Assembly: GCF_010731595.1 (NCBI RefSeq)
Contig: NZ_AP022582.1
Coordinates: 1,178,001-1,242,000 of the forward strand
Length of the DNA stretch: 64,000 nucleotides
Direction: 5' to 3'
DNA from: Mycobacterium seoulense
GTDB lineage: Bacteria; Actinomycetota; Actinomycetes; Mycobacteriales; Mycobacteriaceae
The stretch's first letter is position 1. Each line of letters begins with the position of its first letter. Of the stretch, positions 51,501 through 60,082 are shown piece by piece. The position numbers and the translations under genes were made by a program. A model generated the notes under the pieces. That model was not told the DNA's origin and searched no databases. It saw nothing but the letters and a program-made list of their open reading frames with translations.

Positions 51501-51605
51501 GAAAGCCCTGGCGCCGAACCGGAAATCGACATGATCGATTCGCTGAGTCCCGAGGCGTTGGTCGCGATGGCGCTCCACTCGACGGACGACGAGGGCGCCA
51601 AATGA
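48552..51605 (+). CDS. pks9: Type I PKS KSQ-AT-ACP, predicted loading module (Pks9-like)
   Basis: 1017 aa, domains KS-AT-ACP only. The KS starts at residue 2 (TDVAIIGLACRFPGA), so there is no N-terminal docking helix. The active-site block reads VDSGQSSSL where VDTACSSSL is normal: Cys is replaced by Gln144, while His280 (EAHGTG) and His317 (NIGHAGG) are kept. This is the KSQ type, which decarboxylates ACP-bound malonate to make an acetyl starter. AT Ser585 (GHSVGE) with HAFH at 682-685 predicts malonyl-CoA, as required. ACP Ser902 (LGFDSL). A long C-terminal extension (~935-1017; LWSSLRRIPLAELRRTGLL, then DSLSPEALVAMAL) resembles class 1a docking tails. ATG at 48552 is 1 bp after the pks8 stop. 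Confidence 0.93.
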   Translation: MTDVAIIGLACRFPGAENPREFWEVLRDGREATRLPGDVAEFDADFFHVSPREACAMDPRQRLALELAWEAFEDAFVAPETMRGEAISVYVGAMADDYAVLTLRDIADNLDHHSFAGISRGMIANRISYAFGLHGPSMTVDSGQSSSLTAVHLACESLRTGESALAIAGGVHLNLADETAMLEREFGALSTSGHTHAFDRRADGYVRGEGGGLVLLKPLPAALRDGDRIHAVIRGSAVGNAGHSAAGQTVPSVSGEADVIRRALAAAGLGSGDIDFIEAHGTGTKVGDDAEASALGEVFGARGRPLNVGSVKTNIGHAGGAAGIAGLLKAVLALTHPVIPPSLNHAGADPELERLGLRVNTAALPWPVADRPRRAGVSSFGMGGTNAHVVVEQAPAQPDTPADAPDRPVAWVLSARSEQALANQARRLAAWAADPGVTPADVGWSLVTTRSVFDHRAVVVGGDREALTRGLAGVAAGEPAPGAVVGRAGPAGKTAFVFPGQGSQWPGMGRELHHRFPAFAHAFDEAAAAVDAHLRAPVRDVMWGDDAESLRDTEFAQPALFVLEVALAALWQSWGVTPDVVLGHSVGEISAACVAGVLSLTDAARVVAARGELMARLPAGGVMVAVSAAEAEVAQMLTAGVGIAAVNGPNAVVLSGERAAVGATVDRLAGAGRRTHRLAVSHAFHSALMEPMLDAFSQRVADVGPRQPRICLISNVSGEPAGPGYGSARYWVDHVRRPVRFLDGVRAAEALGVTAFLEVGPGGGLSAAVDQSLTTERPVSVVTMPKGGPEIESTLQAAGRLFTSGVGVSWPAVFTGSRARRVDLPTYGFARQRFWLGSGRDTLPAKATRAPDLAEQLHALPPAEQLRRLVELVCGHAAAVSGHPGGRAIDRDRAFADLGFDSLTGVELRNRLTTATGLALPRTLIFDYPTPAALADLLRQQLFRGDDGESDEEKLWSSLRRIPLAELRRTGLLDKLLLLTGEAESPGAEPEIDMIDSLSPEALVAMALHSTDDEGAK

Positions 51606-51732
51606 CGAAATCCCAACGCAATTGGGCACATGTCGAATACGCCGAGTTTTTGCCGGAGTACTCGGATCGGCCTACACTTCAGGAATTGGCTCAAGTCCCG
51701 TTTGAGCTGGGATGCAAGCAAGAGGGTGGGGC

Positions 51733-52794
51733 ATGAGCGTCATTGCGGGTCTGTTCGGAGCGTTGCCGCCGCATCGTTACAGCCAGGCCGAAATCACCGA
51801 TCAGCTCGTCGAATTCCCCGCTCTCAAAGAGCACGAGGGGGTCGTCCGGCGGTTGCACGCCGCCGCCAAGGTCAACAGCCGTCACCTGGTCCTGCCGCTC
51901 GAGCGCTACCCGTCGCTGACCGATTTCGGTGAGGCCAACGAGATCTTCATCGAACACGCCGTCGACCTCGGCTGCGAAGCGCTGCTGGGCGCGCTCGACG
52001 AGGCCGGCCTGCGGCCGGAGGACATCGACATGATCGCCACCACCACGGTGACCGGCGTCGCGGTGCCGTCGCTCGACGCGCGGATCGCCGGGCGGCTCGG
52101 CCTGCGCCCGGATGTGCGCCGGATGCCGCTGTTCGGGCTGGGCTGCGCGGGCGGGGCGGCGGGAGTGGGCCGGCTGCACGACTACCTGCGCGGCGCGCCG
52201 GACGGCGTCGCGGTGCTGGTGTCGGTCGAGCTGTGCTCGCTCACCTTCCCGGCGGTCAAGCCGACCGTATCCGGCCTGGTGGGCACCGCCATGTTCGGCG
52301 ACGGCGCGGCCGCCGTGGTCGCCGTCGGCGACCGTCGCGCCGACCGGCTGAGCCCGGACGGGCCCGACATCGTCGATTCCCGCAGCCGCCTCTACGCCGA
52401 CTCGCTGCACATCATGGCCTGGAACGTGAGCTCGGCCGGGCTGCACCTGGTGATGGCCCCGGAGCTGACCAATCTCATCGACCGCCACCTGGCCGACGAC
52501 GTGAGCCGGATCCTGGGCCCCCACGGCCTGACGAAGGACGACATCGGCTCCTGGGTGGCGCATCCCGGCGGCCCCAAAGTCATCAACGCGATCGCCAACA
52601 GCCTCGAGCTGCCCCCCGATGCCCTCGAGCTGACCTGGCGGTCGCTGGGCGAGGTCGCGAACCTGTCGTCGGCGTCGGTGCTGCACATCCTGCGCGACAC
52701 CATCGCCAAGCCGCCGCCGGGCGGAAGCCCGGGGCTGATGGTGGCGCTGGGCCCGGGGTTCAGCTCCGAGCTCGTGCTGTTGCGCTGGCGCTGA
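51733..52794 (+). CDS. pks11: Type III polyketide synthase (Pks11-like)
   Basis: 353 aa, colinear with Pks10, with the same triad positions: Cys138 ([11 protein letters not shown]), His277 (AHPGGPK) and Asn310 (ANLSSAS). The two type III enzymes differ around the active site (GCVAG versus GCAGG, GFCSEL versus GFSSEL), so starter preference may differ. ATG at 51733 follows AGAGGGTGGGGC; the frame is open to 51712 without homology. It lies 127 bp after pks9 and ends the plus-strand cluster, 5 bp from the convergent SGNH hydrolase. The nearest M. tuberculosis gene by position and residues is pks11 (Rv1665). It probably makes a long-chain alkyl pyrone, but the product is inferred from family only. 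Confidence 0.93.
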   Translation: MSVIAGLFGALPPHRYSQAEITDQLVEFPALKEHEGVVRRLHAAAKVNSRHLVLPLERYPSLTDFGEANEIFIEHAVDLGCEALLGALDEAGLRPEDIDMIATTTVTGVAVPSLDARIAGRLGLRPDVRRMPLFGLGCAGGAAGVGRLHDYLRGAPDGVAVLVSVELCSLTFPAVKPTVSGLVGTAMFGDGAAAVVAVGDRRADRLSPDGPDIVDSRSRLYADSLHIMAWNVSSAGLHLVMAPELTNLIDRHLADDVSRILGPHGLTKDDIGSWVAHPGGPKVINAIANSLELPPDALELTWRSLGEVANLSSASVLHILRDTIAKPPPGGSPGLMVALGPGFSSELVLLRWR

Positions 52795-52799
52795 GCCGG

Positions 52800-53555
52800 T
52801 CAGCTCGCCCCCGCGGGGGAGTCCAGGAAGCCTTGCACGGCATCGGTGAGAATTCGGCCGCCGCGGGTGTTCAGGTGGATGCCGTCGATGTGAAACTCCC
52901 ATCCGTTCATCCGGGAGATCTCGTCGAAGCTGCGCCGCAGCAGCGCCTCCCGGATCAGATAGTCGCGGTAGAACGACGGGAAAGAGAACCGGGTGAACGG
53001 CTTGGCGGTGTTGGCGCGGACCAATTGGTCCTGGAAGGCTTCGAAGAACCCGATGTAGTCCGTCCCCTCGCGCGACGCCACCGCCCGGATCGCGTCGTTG
53101 TAGGCGGCGCATTCGTGGTTCAGCCGCGCCTGAACGACGTGCCGGGAATGCGGGTCTTCCCCCACGGGCGCAAGGGAACTCAGCGCGATCCGGGCGTCGG
53201 TCTCGTGCCGCAACCTGCGCGTGATGATTGCCAGGGTCTCCTCGAACCGCGGCGCGCTCGGCTCGGCGGGCAGCCCCTTCCACACCCGCACCACCCTGCG
53301 GAAGTTGGGAAAGACGCTGGCCAGAATGTCGTTGGTGCCGATCAGGACGATCACCCGGTCGGGCCGGCTGGCCGTCACGCGGCGCAGCCGCCGAATGGTG
53401 TTGAACGACAGGTCGCCACCCACGCCGAAATTCAGGAATCGGAACCGCCCGTTGCGCGGCCGGCCCTCCAGTTCGGCGATCCACCGATAGGTTCCCTTGG
53501 CCGCGGTGGTGCTCGAGCCGACGCATGCCACCGTTTCGGGGAAGTCGGAAGTCAC
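52800..53555 (-). CDS. SGNH/GDSL-type hydrolase
   Basis: Cytosolic hydrolase of 251 aa. SGNH blocks: block I is CVGSSTTAAKG (GSS in place of GDS, nucleophile Ser kept), block II NFGVGGD, block III IGTNDILAS and block V DGIHLNTRGG with the catalytic Asp-x-x-His. No signal peptide. Substrate unknown; the family cleaves acyl esters and thioesters. GTG at 53555 is used; the frame is open to 53729 inside the ABC-F gene but homology starts at TSDFPETVACVGSS. It lies 7 bp downstream of the ABC-F gene and converges with pks11. M. tuberculosis has cyp139A1 at this place, so this is a local gene replacement. Confidence 0.85.
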   Translation of the reverse strand: MTSDFPETVACVGSSTTAAKGTYRWIAELEGRPRNGRFRFLNFGVGGDLSFNTIRRLRRVTASRPDRVIVLIGTNDILASVFPNFRRVVRVWKGLPAEPSAPRFEETLAIITRRLRHETDARIALSSLAPVGEDPHSRHVVQARLNHECAAYNDAIRAVASREGTDYIGFFEAFQDQLVRANTAKPFTRFSFPSFYRDYLIREALLRRSFDEISRMNGWEFHIDGIHLNTRGGRILTDAVQGFLDSPAGAS

Positions 53556-53562
53556 AGTCGCA

Positions 53563-55335
53563 TTATTCGAGGATCTCCGACAGGTCCAGCCAGCGACTCT
53601 CGGTCGAGGCGACCTCGTCTTCCAGCGCGCGCAGCTCCTGGGTGAGCCGCGCGATGCCGATGTGGTCCGATTGGTCGTGCTCGGCCAGTTCGTGGTGTTT
53701 GGCCGCGATCCGGTCGGCCAGGCGCGCAAGCTGGCGGTCCATGCCGGCCAGCTCCTTCTCCGCGGCCCGGCGCTCGGCGCCCGACAGCGCCGGCTCCGGG
53801 GCGGGGGCGGGCGCGGGGGCCGGTGGGGCGGCCCGGCGGGCGGCCAGCCGCAGGTACTCGTCGATGCCGCCGGGCAGGTGCCGCAACCGGCCGTCGAGGA
53901 TCGCGTACTGCTGGTCGGTGATCCGCTCGAGCAGGTACCGGTCGTGCGAGACGACGATCAGCGTGCCCGCCCACGAGTCGAGCAGATCCTCCATGGCGGT
54001 CAGCATGTCGGTGTCGACGTCGTTGGTCGGTTCGTCGAGGAGCAACACGTTGGGCTCGGACAGCAGGGTGAGCATCAGCTGCAGCCGCCGCCGCTGCCCG
54101 CCGGAGAGTTCGCCGATCCGGGCGGACAGCTGGCCGCGACCGAAGCCGAGCCGCTCCAGCAGCTGGGCCGGCGTCACCTCGCGGCCTTCGACTTCGTAGC
54201 CGACGCGCAGCCGGCCCAGCACGTCGGCGATCCGGTCGTCGATCAGCTCGGCCAGGGCGTCGCCCTGCTGGTCGAGCACGGCGAGCCGAACCGTCTTGCC
54301 GCGCTTGACCCGTCCGGTGTCCGGCGTGACGGTGCCGGCGATCAGCCCCAGCAGCGTCGACTTGCCGGCGCCGTTGGCGCCGACGATGCCGGTGCGTTCG
54401 CCCGGGGCGATCCGCCACTCGACGTCGCGCAGCACCGGGCGGCCGTCAAACGCCACCGACACGTCGAGCAGGTCGACGACGTCCTTGCCCAGCCGCGCCG
54501 TCGCCAGCTTGGCCAGCTCGACGGTGTCGCGCAGCGGCGGCACGTCGGCGATCAGCTGGTTGGCCGCCTCGATGCGGAACTTGGGCTTCGAGGTGCGCGC
54601 GGGCGCGCCGCGCCGCAGCCACGCCAGCTCCTTGCGCATCAGGTTCTGCCGCTTGGCCTCGGTGGCGGCGGCCATCCGGTCCCGCTCGACGCGCTGCAGC
54701 ACGTAGGCCGCGTAGCCGCCCTCGAACGGCTCCACGATCCCGTCGTGCACCTCCCACGTCGTGGTGGCGACCTCGTCGAGGAACCAGCGGTCGTGCGTCA
54801 CCAGCAGCAGGCCGCCGGTGTTGCGCGCCCAGCGCTGTTTGAGGTGCTCGGCCAGCCAGGTGATGCCCTCGATGTCCAGGTGGTTGGTGGGCTCGTCGAG
54901 CGCGATGACGTCCCACTCGCCGACCAGCAACTCCGCGAGCTGGACCCGCCGGCGCTGACCGCCGCTGAGCGTGGCGATCGCTGCGTCCCAACCGATGTCG
55001 GACACCAGGCCGGCGACCACGTCGCGGACGCGCGCGTCACCGGCCCATTGGTGTTCGGCCGCCTCGCCCACCAGCGTCCAGCCCACCGTGCGGTCCGGGT
55101 CCAGGGTGTCCGCCTGGCTCAGCGCGCCGACCCGCAGGCCGCTGCGCCGGGTTACCCGGCCGGAGTCGGGCGCCAGGTGACCGGTCAGCAGGCGCAGCAG
55201 GCTGGACTTGCCGTCACCGTTGCGGCCGACGATGCCGATGCGCGCGCCGTCGTTCACGCCGAGGGTGACCGAGTCGAAAACCAGTTGGGTCGGGTATTCG
55301 AGTCGGACGGCCTCGGCCCCCAATAGGTGCGCCAC
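53563..55335 (-). CDS. ABC-F family ATPase, macrolide-resistance-type (intact Rv1668c+Rv1667c)
   Basis: 590 aa, two ABC cassettes without membrane segments, so an ABC-F ribosome-associated ATPase and not a transporter. Cassette 1: Walker A GRNGDGKSSLL, signature LSGGQRRRVQLAELL, Walker B VIALDEPTNHLD. Cassette 2: GANGAGKSTLLGLI, LSGGQRRRLQLML, VLLLDEPTNDVD. The interdomain linker (~residues 235-290) is highly charged, as in antibiotic-resistance ABC-F proteins that dislodge drugs from the 50S. A C-terminal coiled coil follows ~residue 525 (EKELAGMDRQLARLADRIA). In M. tuberculosis H37Rv the gene is annotated as two pieces; here it is whole. The GTG start at 55335 is about 20 bp after the PAS-ANTAR gene stop. 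Confidence 0.9.
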   Translation of the reverse strand: MAHLLGAEAVRLEYPTQLVFDSVTLGVNDGARIGIVGRNGDGKSSLLRLLTGHLAPDSGRVTRRSGLRVGALSQADTLDPDRTVGWTLVGEAAEHQWAGDARVRDVVAGLVSDIGWDAAIATLSGGQRRRVQLAELLVGEWDVIALDEPTNHLDIEGITWLAEHLKQRWARNTGGLLLVTHDRWFLDEVATTTWEVHDGIVEPFEGGYAAYVLQRVERDRMAAATEAKRQNLMRKELAWLRRGAPARTSKPKFRIEAANQLIADVPPLRDTVELAKLATARLGKDVVDLLDVSVAFDGRPVLRDVEWRIAPGERTGIVGANGAGKSTLLGLIAGTVTPDTGRVKRGKTVRLAVLDQQGDALAELIDDRIADVLGRLRVGYEVEGREVTPAQLLERLGFGRGQLSARIGELSGGQRRRLQLMLTLLSEPNVLLLDEPTNDVDTDMLTAMEDLLDSWAGTLIVVSHDRYLLERITDQQYAILDGRLRHLPGGIDEYLRLAARRAAPPAPAPAPAPEPALSGAERRAAEKELAGMDRQLARLADRIAAKHHELAEHDQSDHIGIARLTQELRALEDEVASTESRWLDLSEILE

Positions 55336-55354
55336 CGGCCCGACCCTACTGGCG

Positions 55355-56083
55355 CTATTCGAGGGTCAGCAGCGCCCGGTCCACCTGGCTTTGCGTCTCG
55401 GCCGACGCCTTGCTGGTCAGGGCGTCCAGGAAGCGGCCGGCGAGGTCGCGCAGTTTGAGGTTGGTTTCCTGGGAGCGCCACACCAGGATGTCGAACGCCC
55501 GCTCGGCGGAGATGCCGTAGGCGGCCATCAGCACGCCCTTCGCCTGCTCGATTCGGGCGCGGGCGTCGGCCACCGCCGACAGCACGTTGTTGATGTCGGT
55601 CTGCAGCGAGTCGGTGACGTCGACGTAGAAACCGGACGTCCCGATCAAAGTGCCGCTGTCGTCGACCATCCGGTCGCCCGCGACGACGACGCAGCGGGTG
55701 CGCCCGCCGGTGTCGATGATGCGGTGGCGGCTGCTGAACGGCTTGCCCTGCATCACGCGATCCAGGACGGCCGCCACGCGCTCGCGGTCGTCGGGATGCT
55801 TGTGCTTGAGCAGCAATTCCGTGGTGGGCTCCACCTGGCCCGGCCGATACCCGTGCATGCGGGCGACCGCCGCCGACCACTCCCAACGGTGGCCGTCCAG
55901 ATAGAACCGGAACCGGCCGACGCTCTGCGGCTCGCCGAGGCCCAGGACCACGTCGACCGCGCTGAGGTCTCGTTCTTCGACGGCGTCGGACATGAACGCC
56001 TCACACGCCGAGTCCGCCGAACCGTCGCGGGCGGGCTCGCCGTCGCGGCCCTGCACGGCCTCGTCTTCGAAGTTCACGGTCAT
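55355..56083 (-). CDS. PAS-ANTAR RNA-binding antitermination regulator
   Basis: 242 aa. PAS domain at ~55-158 (RFRFYLDGHRWEWSAAVARM, HPDDRERVAAVL, GTSGFYVDVTDS) joined to a C-terminal ANTAR domain at ~165-222 (ARIEQAKGVLMAAYGISAER, then AFDILVWRSQETNLKLRDLA). ANTAR proteins bind paired hexaloop RNA hairpins and stop transcription termination. The PAS domain would sense a ligand or redox state. ATG at 56083 is preceded by GAAGGG; the frame is open much further upstream without homology. It lies 71 bp downstream of the sugar-oxidation operon on the same strand and may regulate it, but no dual-hexaloop target was recognised by eye. Confidence 0.88.
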   Translation of the reverse strand: MTVNFEDEAVQGRDGEPARDGSADSACEAFMSDAVEERDLSAVDVVLGLGEPQSVGRFRFYLDGHRWEWSAAVARMHGYRPGQVEPTTELLLKHKHPDDRERVAAVLDRVMQGKPFSSRHRIIDTGGRTRCVVVAGDRMVDDSGTLIGTSGFYVDVTDSLQTDINNVLSAVADARARIEQAKGVLMAAYGISAERAFDILVWRSQETNLKLRDLAGRFLDALTSKASAETQSQVDRALLTLE

Positions 56084-56154
56084 CGCGCGTTGCCCTTCAG
56101 ATCCGTAACTATGTCCCCTGCATATCAATGCCCACTTTTGCGCGGGTCCATGCA

Positions 56155-57261
56155 TCAGGCCTTCCGGTAGGGCTCGGCGTCGGCGCGTCTGAATTCCAGG
56201 CCCAGACCGGGCCGATCCTGGTCCGGCCGCAGCGCGCCGCCGTCGGGCGCGAGCGCGCCGTCGAACAGCAGGTGTTCGATGCGGTGATGATCGTGGAAGT
56301 ACTCCAGGTGCCGCAGATTGGGGATCACGCTCGCCACCTGGGCGTGCAGGTTGGGGGCGCAGTGCCCGGACACGTCGACGTTGTGGGCGGCGGCCACGGC
56401 GGCGGCCCGCAGCCAGTCCGTGATGCCGCCGCAGCGGGTGACGTCGATCTGCAGGCAGTCGACCGCCCCGGCGGCGAGCATCCGGTGGAAGTAGGCCAGG
56501 TCGTAGCCGTACTCGCCGGCGGTGACGTCCGGGCTCACCTGGTCGCGGACCTCCCGCAACCCGGCCAGGTCGTCGGAGGGGACGGGTTCCTCGAACCACG
56601 TGACGTCGTGGTCGGCCATCGCCTGGGCCACCCGGATCGCCTGCTTGCGGCGGTAGCCACCGTTGGCGTCGACATACAGTTCGACGTCCGGCCCGATCAC
56701 CCTGCGGGACAGCGCGATTCGGTCGAGGTCGCGGCGCTCGTCGGAGCCCCACGACTCGCCGATCTTGATCTTGACCCGGGGGATCTTCCAGTCGCCGACC
56801 CAGCGTTCGAGTTGAGCCCGGGTCGTGCGCTCGTCGTACGTGGTGAACCCGCCGCTGCCGTAGATCGGTACCGCGTCGTGCGCCATGCCGAGCAGCCGGC
56901 AGACGGGCAGGTCCAGCAGCTTGCCCTTGAGGTCCCACAGCGCGGTGTCGACCGCCGAGACCGCGCACGACACCAATCCGGGCCGGCCGTTGTTACGCAT
57001 CGCCCGGACCATCGCCTGCCACCGCCCGGTGATGTCGAGGGCGCTGTGCCCGGTGAGCGTGCCGGCGAGCGGCCCGGTGATCAGCTCGCCGCACGCGCCG
57101 CCGGCGTAGGTGTAGCCGATCCCGCGCCGCCCGCCCGCGGTCACCTCGGCCAGCACCAGGGTGGTCGACGACCAGGACAACGTTCCGTCGGCTTCCGGTG
57201 CGTCGGTGGGGATTTCGAAGACCTGCGCGGTGACCTCGTCGATGGGTGCGTCGACGTTCAT
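56155..57261 (-). CDS. Enolase-superfamily sugar-acid dehydratase/racemase (mandelate racemase subgroup)
   Basis: 368 aa, cytosolic. A capping N-terminal domain is followed by a TIM barrel. Catalytic residues are complete and offset by only 0-3 from mandelate racemase: Lys164 and Lys166 (VKIKIG), metal ligands Asp198 (YVDANGG), Glu224 (FEEPVP) and Glu250 (AGEYG), and the Asp273 (QIDVTRCGG)/His300 (VSGHCAP) dyad. That set removes an alpha-proton from a carboxylate and usually means an acid-sugar dehydratase. The exact substrate is not readable. ATG at 57261 overlaps the SDR stop (ATGA), and the gene is last in the sugar-oxidation operon. Its presence after a gluconate-dehydrogenase-like pair suggests it dehydrates a sugar acid made upstream. 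Confidence 0.9.
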   Translation of the reverse strand: MNVDAPIDEVTAQVFEIPTDAPEADGTLSWSSTTLVLAEVTAGGRRGIGYTYAGGACGELITGPLAGTLTGHSALDITGRWQAMVRAMRNNGRPGLVSCAVSAVDTALWDLKGKLLDLPVCRLLGMAHDAVPIYGSGGFTTYDERTTRAQLERWVGDWKIPRVKIKIGESWGSDERRDLDRIALSRRVIGPDVELYVDANGGYRRKQAIRVAQAMADHDVTWFEEPVPSDDLAGLREVRDQVSPDVTAGEYGYDLAYFHRMLAAGAVDCLQIDVTRCGGITDWLRAAAVAAAHNVDVSGHCAPNLHAQVASVIPNLRHLEYFHDHHRIEHLLFDGALAPDGGALRPDQDRPGLGLEFRRADAEPYRKA

Positions 57262-58265
57262 CGGGCCCACCGGCGCGCCGCGAGCCACGCGCCGAGTCCC
57301 GCCGCGCCCAGCGCGCCCGTGCCGCTGGCGACGGGATGGTGGGACGCCCACAGTTGCGGGCTCAGCGTGTGGGAGTTGCCGTCGAACCCGCCGTGCGCGC
57401 CGTGGTCGCTGCCCGGTTCCTGGTCGAGCGGCCGCCACAGGTTGTGGGGCCGCGCGGGGCTGACGTGCTCGTCGGTCTGTTGCGAGTCGTATCCGGTGCG
57501 GCCCAGGTAGCGGTCCAGCAGCGGCGCGACGAACTTCTGCGCCAGCAGCGTCGCCGCGGTGCTGTCGCCGACCCAATATTGTTTGCGCTCCGGATGATCG
57601 GCGGCATACAGGACGCCGCGGGCGGCGACCTCGGGCTGGTAGATCGGCGGCACCGGTTGCGGATGGCGCGGCAGCCGCGAGAGCACCCAGGAGAACTGCG
57701 GGGTGTTGACGGCGGGCATCTGGGCCACGGTGATGCGGACCTTCGAGTGCTCGTGCAGCAGCTCGCAGCGCACCGATTCGGTGAACCCGTTGATGGCGTG
57801 CTTGGCGCCGCAGTAGGCCGACTGCAGCGGGATGGACCGCTGGCTGAGCGCGGAGCCGACCTGCACGACGGTGCCGCGGTCGCGCGGCCGCATCTTGGCC
57901 AGCGCCGCCATGGTGCCGTGCACGTAGCCGAGGTAGGACACCTCGGTCACGCGTTTGAACTCCTCGGCGCTGATCTCGCTGAACGGTGCGAACACGGAGG
58001 TGAACGCGACGTTGACCCAGACGTCGATGGGGCCGAACGCCGCCTCGGTCTCGTCGGCGGCGGCGACGACGGCCGCGTGGTCGGCCACGTCGACGGGGAT
58101 GGTCAGCGCCTTGCCGCCGCCGGATTCGACGTCGCGGGCCGCGCCGTCCAGCCCGGCGGCGCCGCGGGCGAGCAGGGCGACGTTCGCCCCGCGCCGGCCG
58201 AACAGCTGGGCGGTGGCCCGGCCGATGCCGGCGCTGGCTCCGGTGATCACCACTGTCTGCGTCAT
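57258..58265 (-). CDS. Short-chain dehydrogenase/reductase with C-terminal hydrophobic tail
   Basis: 335 aa. Rossmann NAD(P) motif TGASAGIG at 8-15, Ser138 (VQVGSALS), Tyr151 and Lys155 (SAYCGAKHA) form the classical SDR triad. The chain is longer than the usual ~250 aa: residues ~250-335 are an extension ([28 protein letters not shown]) ending in a glycine/alanine hydrophobic stretch ([18 protein letters not shown]) that could touch the membrane. Substrate unknown; context suggests a sugar-derived alcohol or ketone. ATG at 58265 overlaps the GH15 stop and its own stop overlaps the dehydratase ATG, so the three are translationally coupled. Confidence 0.88.
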   Translation of the reverse strand: MTQTVVITGASAGIGRATAQLFGRRGANVALLARGAAGLDGAARDVESGGGKALTIPVDVADHAAVVAAADETEAAFGPIDVWVNVAFTSVFAPFSEISAEEFKRVTEVSYLGYVHGTMAALAKMRPRDRGTVVQVGSALSQRSIPLQSAYCGAKHAINGFTESVRCELLHEHSKVRITVAQMPAVNTPQFSWVLSRLPRHPQPVPPIYQPEVAARGVLYAADHPERKQYWVGDSTAATLLAQKFVAPLLDRYLGRTGYDSQQTDEHVSPARPHNLWRPLDQEPGSDHGAHGGFDGNSHTLSPQLWASHHPVASGTGALGAAGLGAWLAARRWAR

Positions 58266-60082
58266 CGCGCGATCTCCTTTCCGTTCAACAGGTCATGGTG
58301 GACGGCGTCGTCGGCGAGCGTGGCCGTGCATTCCAGCATCAGCGCGTGCGCGAAGGCCTGCGGGAGGTTGCCGCGCAGCTGACGCTGCCTGACGTCGTAT
58401 TCCTCGCAGAACAACCCGGGTGGCCCGCAGGCGGCGCGGTTGCGTTCGAACCAGCGCATCGCGCAATGCGCGTGTCCCAGTTGATGTTCGGCGAGCGCCA
58501 TCATGAACCCGCAGAGCAAAAACGCCCCCTCGGCGTCGCCGAGGTCACGCTCGTCGTGCCGGAAGCGGTAGACGAATCCGTCGTGGCTGAGCTGCCTGCG
58601 GACGGTGTCCAGCGTGGCCCGGGTGCGCGGGTCGTCGGCGGGCACCGCGCCGCGCACGGGTGGCAGCAGCAGCGACGCGTCCACCCCGGGCAGCCGCGGG
58701 CTGCGTTGCCAGTAGCCGCCCTGCGGGTGCAGGCTGCCGGCGGCCGTGTCGGCCAGGATCCGGTCGGCTAGCGACGCGCAGGCGGCCACCTCGGCGCCGC
58801 CGCCCGCCACTTTCGCGATCGCGCGCAGGCCGGCGACGCACGCCAGGCGCGACTGCGTCCAGTGCTCGTCCTCGATCTCCCAGATCCCGGCATCCGGGTC
58901 GCGCCAGCGCTTTTCGATCGCGCCGATCGCCGTCTGCGCGGCCCGCCAGCCCTCGGCGTCGAGGCGGCCGGCGTTGCCCGCCCAGGCCAGCAGCTGCAGC
59001 GCCTCGCCGAACACGTCGAGCTGGAACTGCTGGTTGACCCAGTTGCCCACCTTGTCGGTGCCCCCGGGATAGCCGGGCAGGTCGAGGGTTTCCTCGCTGG
59101 GCACGCTGTCGCCCGTGACGGTGTAGGCCGGCTTGAGGTCGGGCCCGTGTTCGAGCAGCCGGGCGCCGACGAATTCGACCGCGCGGTCGAGCAGTTCCGT
59201 CGCCCCGACGGTCGCGGCGGCGATGCCGGCATAGACCTGATCCCGGATCCATGCGTAGCGGTAGTCGTAGTTCTGGTTGGCGTGCGCGCGCTCGGGCAGG
59301 CTCATCGTGGCGGCGGCCACCATGCCGCCGCCGCTGCTGGTCAGCCCGCGCAGCACCGCGTAGGAGTGGCGACCGTCGCGGGGCGCGATGGTGCAGTTCA
59401 GCTCGGGCACGCTGCGATGCCAGGCGGCCTCCGTTGCGTCCCAGGCGATGTCGGGATCGGGCGGCTGGTCGGGAAGCGCGCGCTCGGAGAGCTCCAGCAC
59501 GAAGTCGTGCTGACCGCCCTCGTCGACGGTGATCTCACACATGAGCAGTTCACCGCGCCCGTCGGCCGCTTTGACGGCGCGCGCGTCGCAGGCACCCAGC
59601 CAGCGCCAGTGCAGCCGCCCCGACGTGCCGCGCCACACCCCGTCGTCGGCGCTCAGGTCGCCGGGGCCGTGCCGACCGAACGCCGCGCCCGGCTGCAGCA
59701 GCACCCGCACCCGAGCGCTCCCGCGGCGACCCATGAGACGGCGCAGCAGCACCGCGCGGTCGGGATCGCCGGGGAAGGCGAGCGCCTCACGGCATTCCAC
59801 GATGCCGTCGCGGGTGATCCAGCGATTGCGCCAGATCAGGGTGCCCGGCTCGTAGTAGCCGCCCCACACGTGTCGCACGTCGGTCGGCGTGATCGCGTAT
59901 ATCCCGCCGCCCCCAATGAGATTGGAGAAGACCCCGTCGGAATCCCACCGCGGCGCGCACATCCAGGCGACGTCGCCCTGCGGGCCGATCAGGGCGCCCC
60001 GCTCGCCGTCGGCGAGCAGCGCGTACTCGCGCAGCACCCGCGGCGAGAACGTCGCCTCGATGTCGATCGTGCGGTCAGCCAC
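58262..60082 (-). CDS. GH15 family glucoamylase or trehalase
   Basis: 606 aa. An N-terminal beta-sandwich ([33 protein letters not shown]) leads to the alpha/alpha-barrel of GH15. Hallmarks: [38 protein letters not shown], a general-acid region [20 protein letters not shown] and the C-terminal base region [20 protein letters not shown]. Actinobacterial GH15 proteins without a signal peptide, such as this one, include cytosolic trehalases, so intracellular trehalose hydrolysis to glucose is a reasonable guess; maltodextrin is the alternative. GTG at 60082 overlaps the GMC stop by 8 bp. Confidence 0.9.
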   Translation of the reverse strand: MADRTIDIEATFSPRVLREYALLADGERGALIGPQGDVAWMCAPRWDSDGVFSNLIGGGGIYAITPTDVRHVWGGYYEPGTLIWRNRWITRDGIVECREALAFPGDPDRAVLLRRLMGRRGSARVRVLLQPGAAFGRHGPGDLSADDGVWRGTSGRLHWRWLGACDARAVKAADGRGELLMCEITVDEGGQHDFVLELSERALPDQPPDPDIAWDATEAAWHRSVPELNCTIAPRDGRHSYAVLRGLTSSGGGMVAAATMSLPERAHANQNYDYRYAWIRDQVYAGIAAATVGATELLDRAVEFVGARLLEHGPDLKPAYTVTGDSVPSEETLDLPGYPGGTDKVGNWVNQQFQLDVFGEALQLLAWAGNAGRLDAEGWRAAQTAIGAIEKRWRDPDAGIWEIEDEHWTQSRLACVAGLRAIAKVAGGGAEVAACASLADRILADTAAGSLHPQGGYWQRSPRLPGVDASLLLPPVRGAVPADDPRTRATLDTVRRQLSHDGFVYRFRHDERDLGDAEGAFLLCGFMMALAEHQLGHAHCAMRWFERNRAACGPPGLFCEEYDVRQRQLRGNLPQAFAHALMLECTATLADDAVHHDLLNGKEIAR

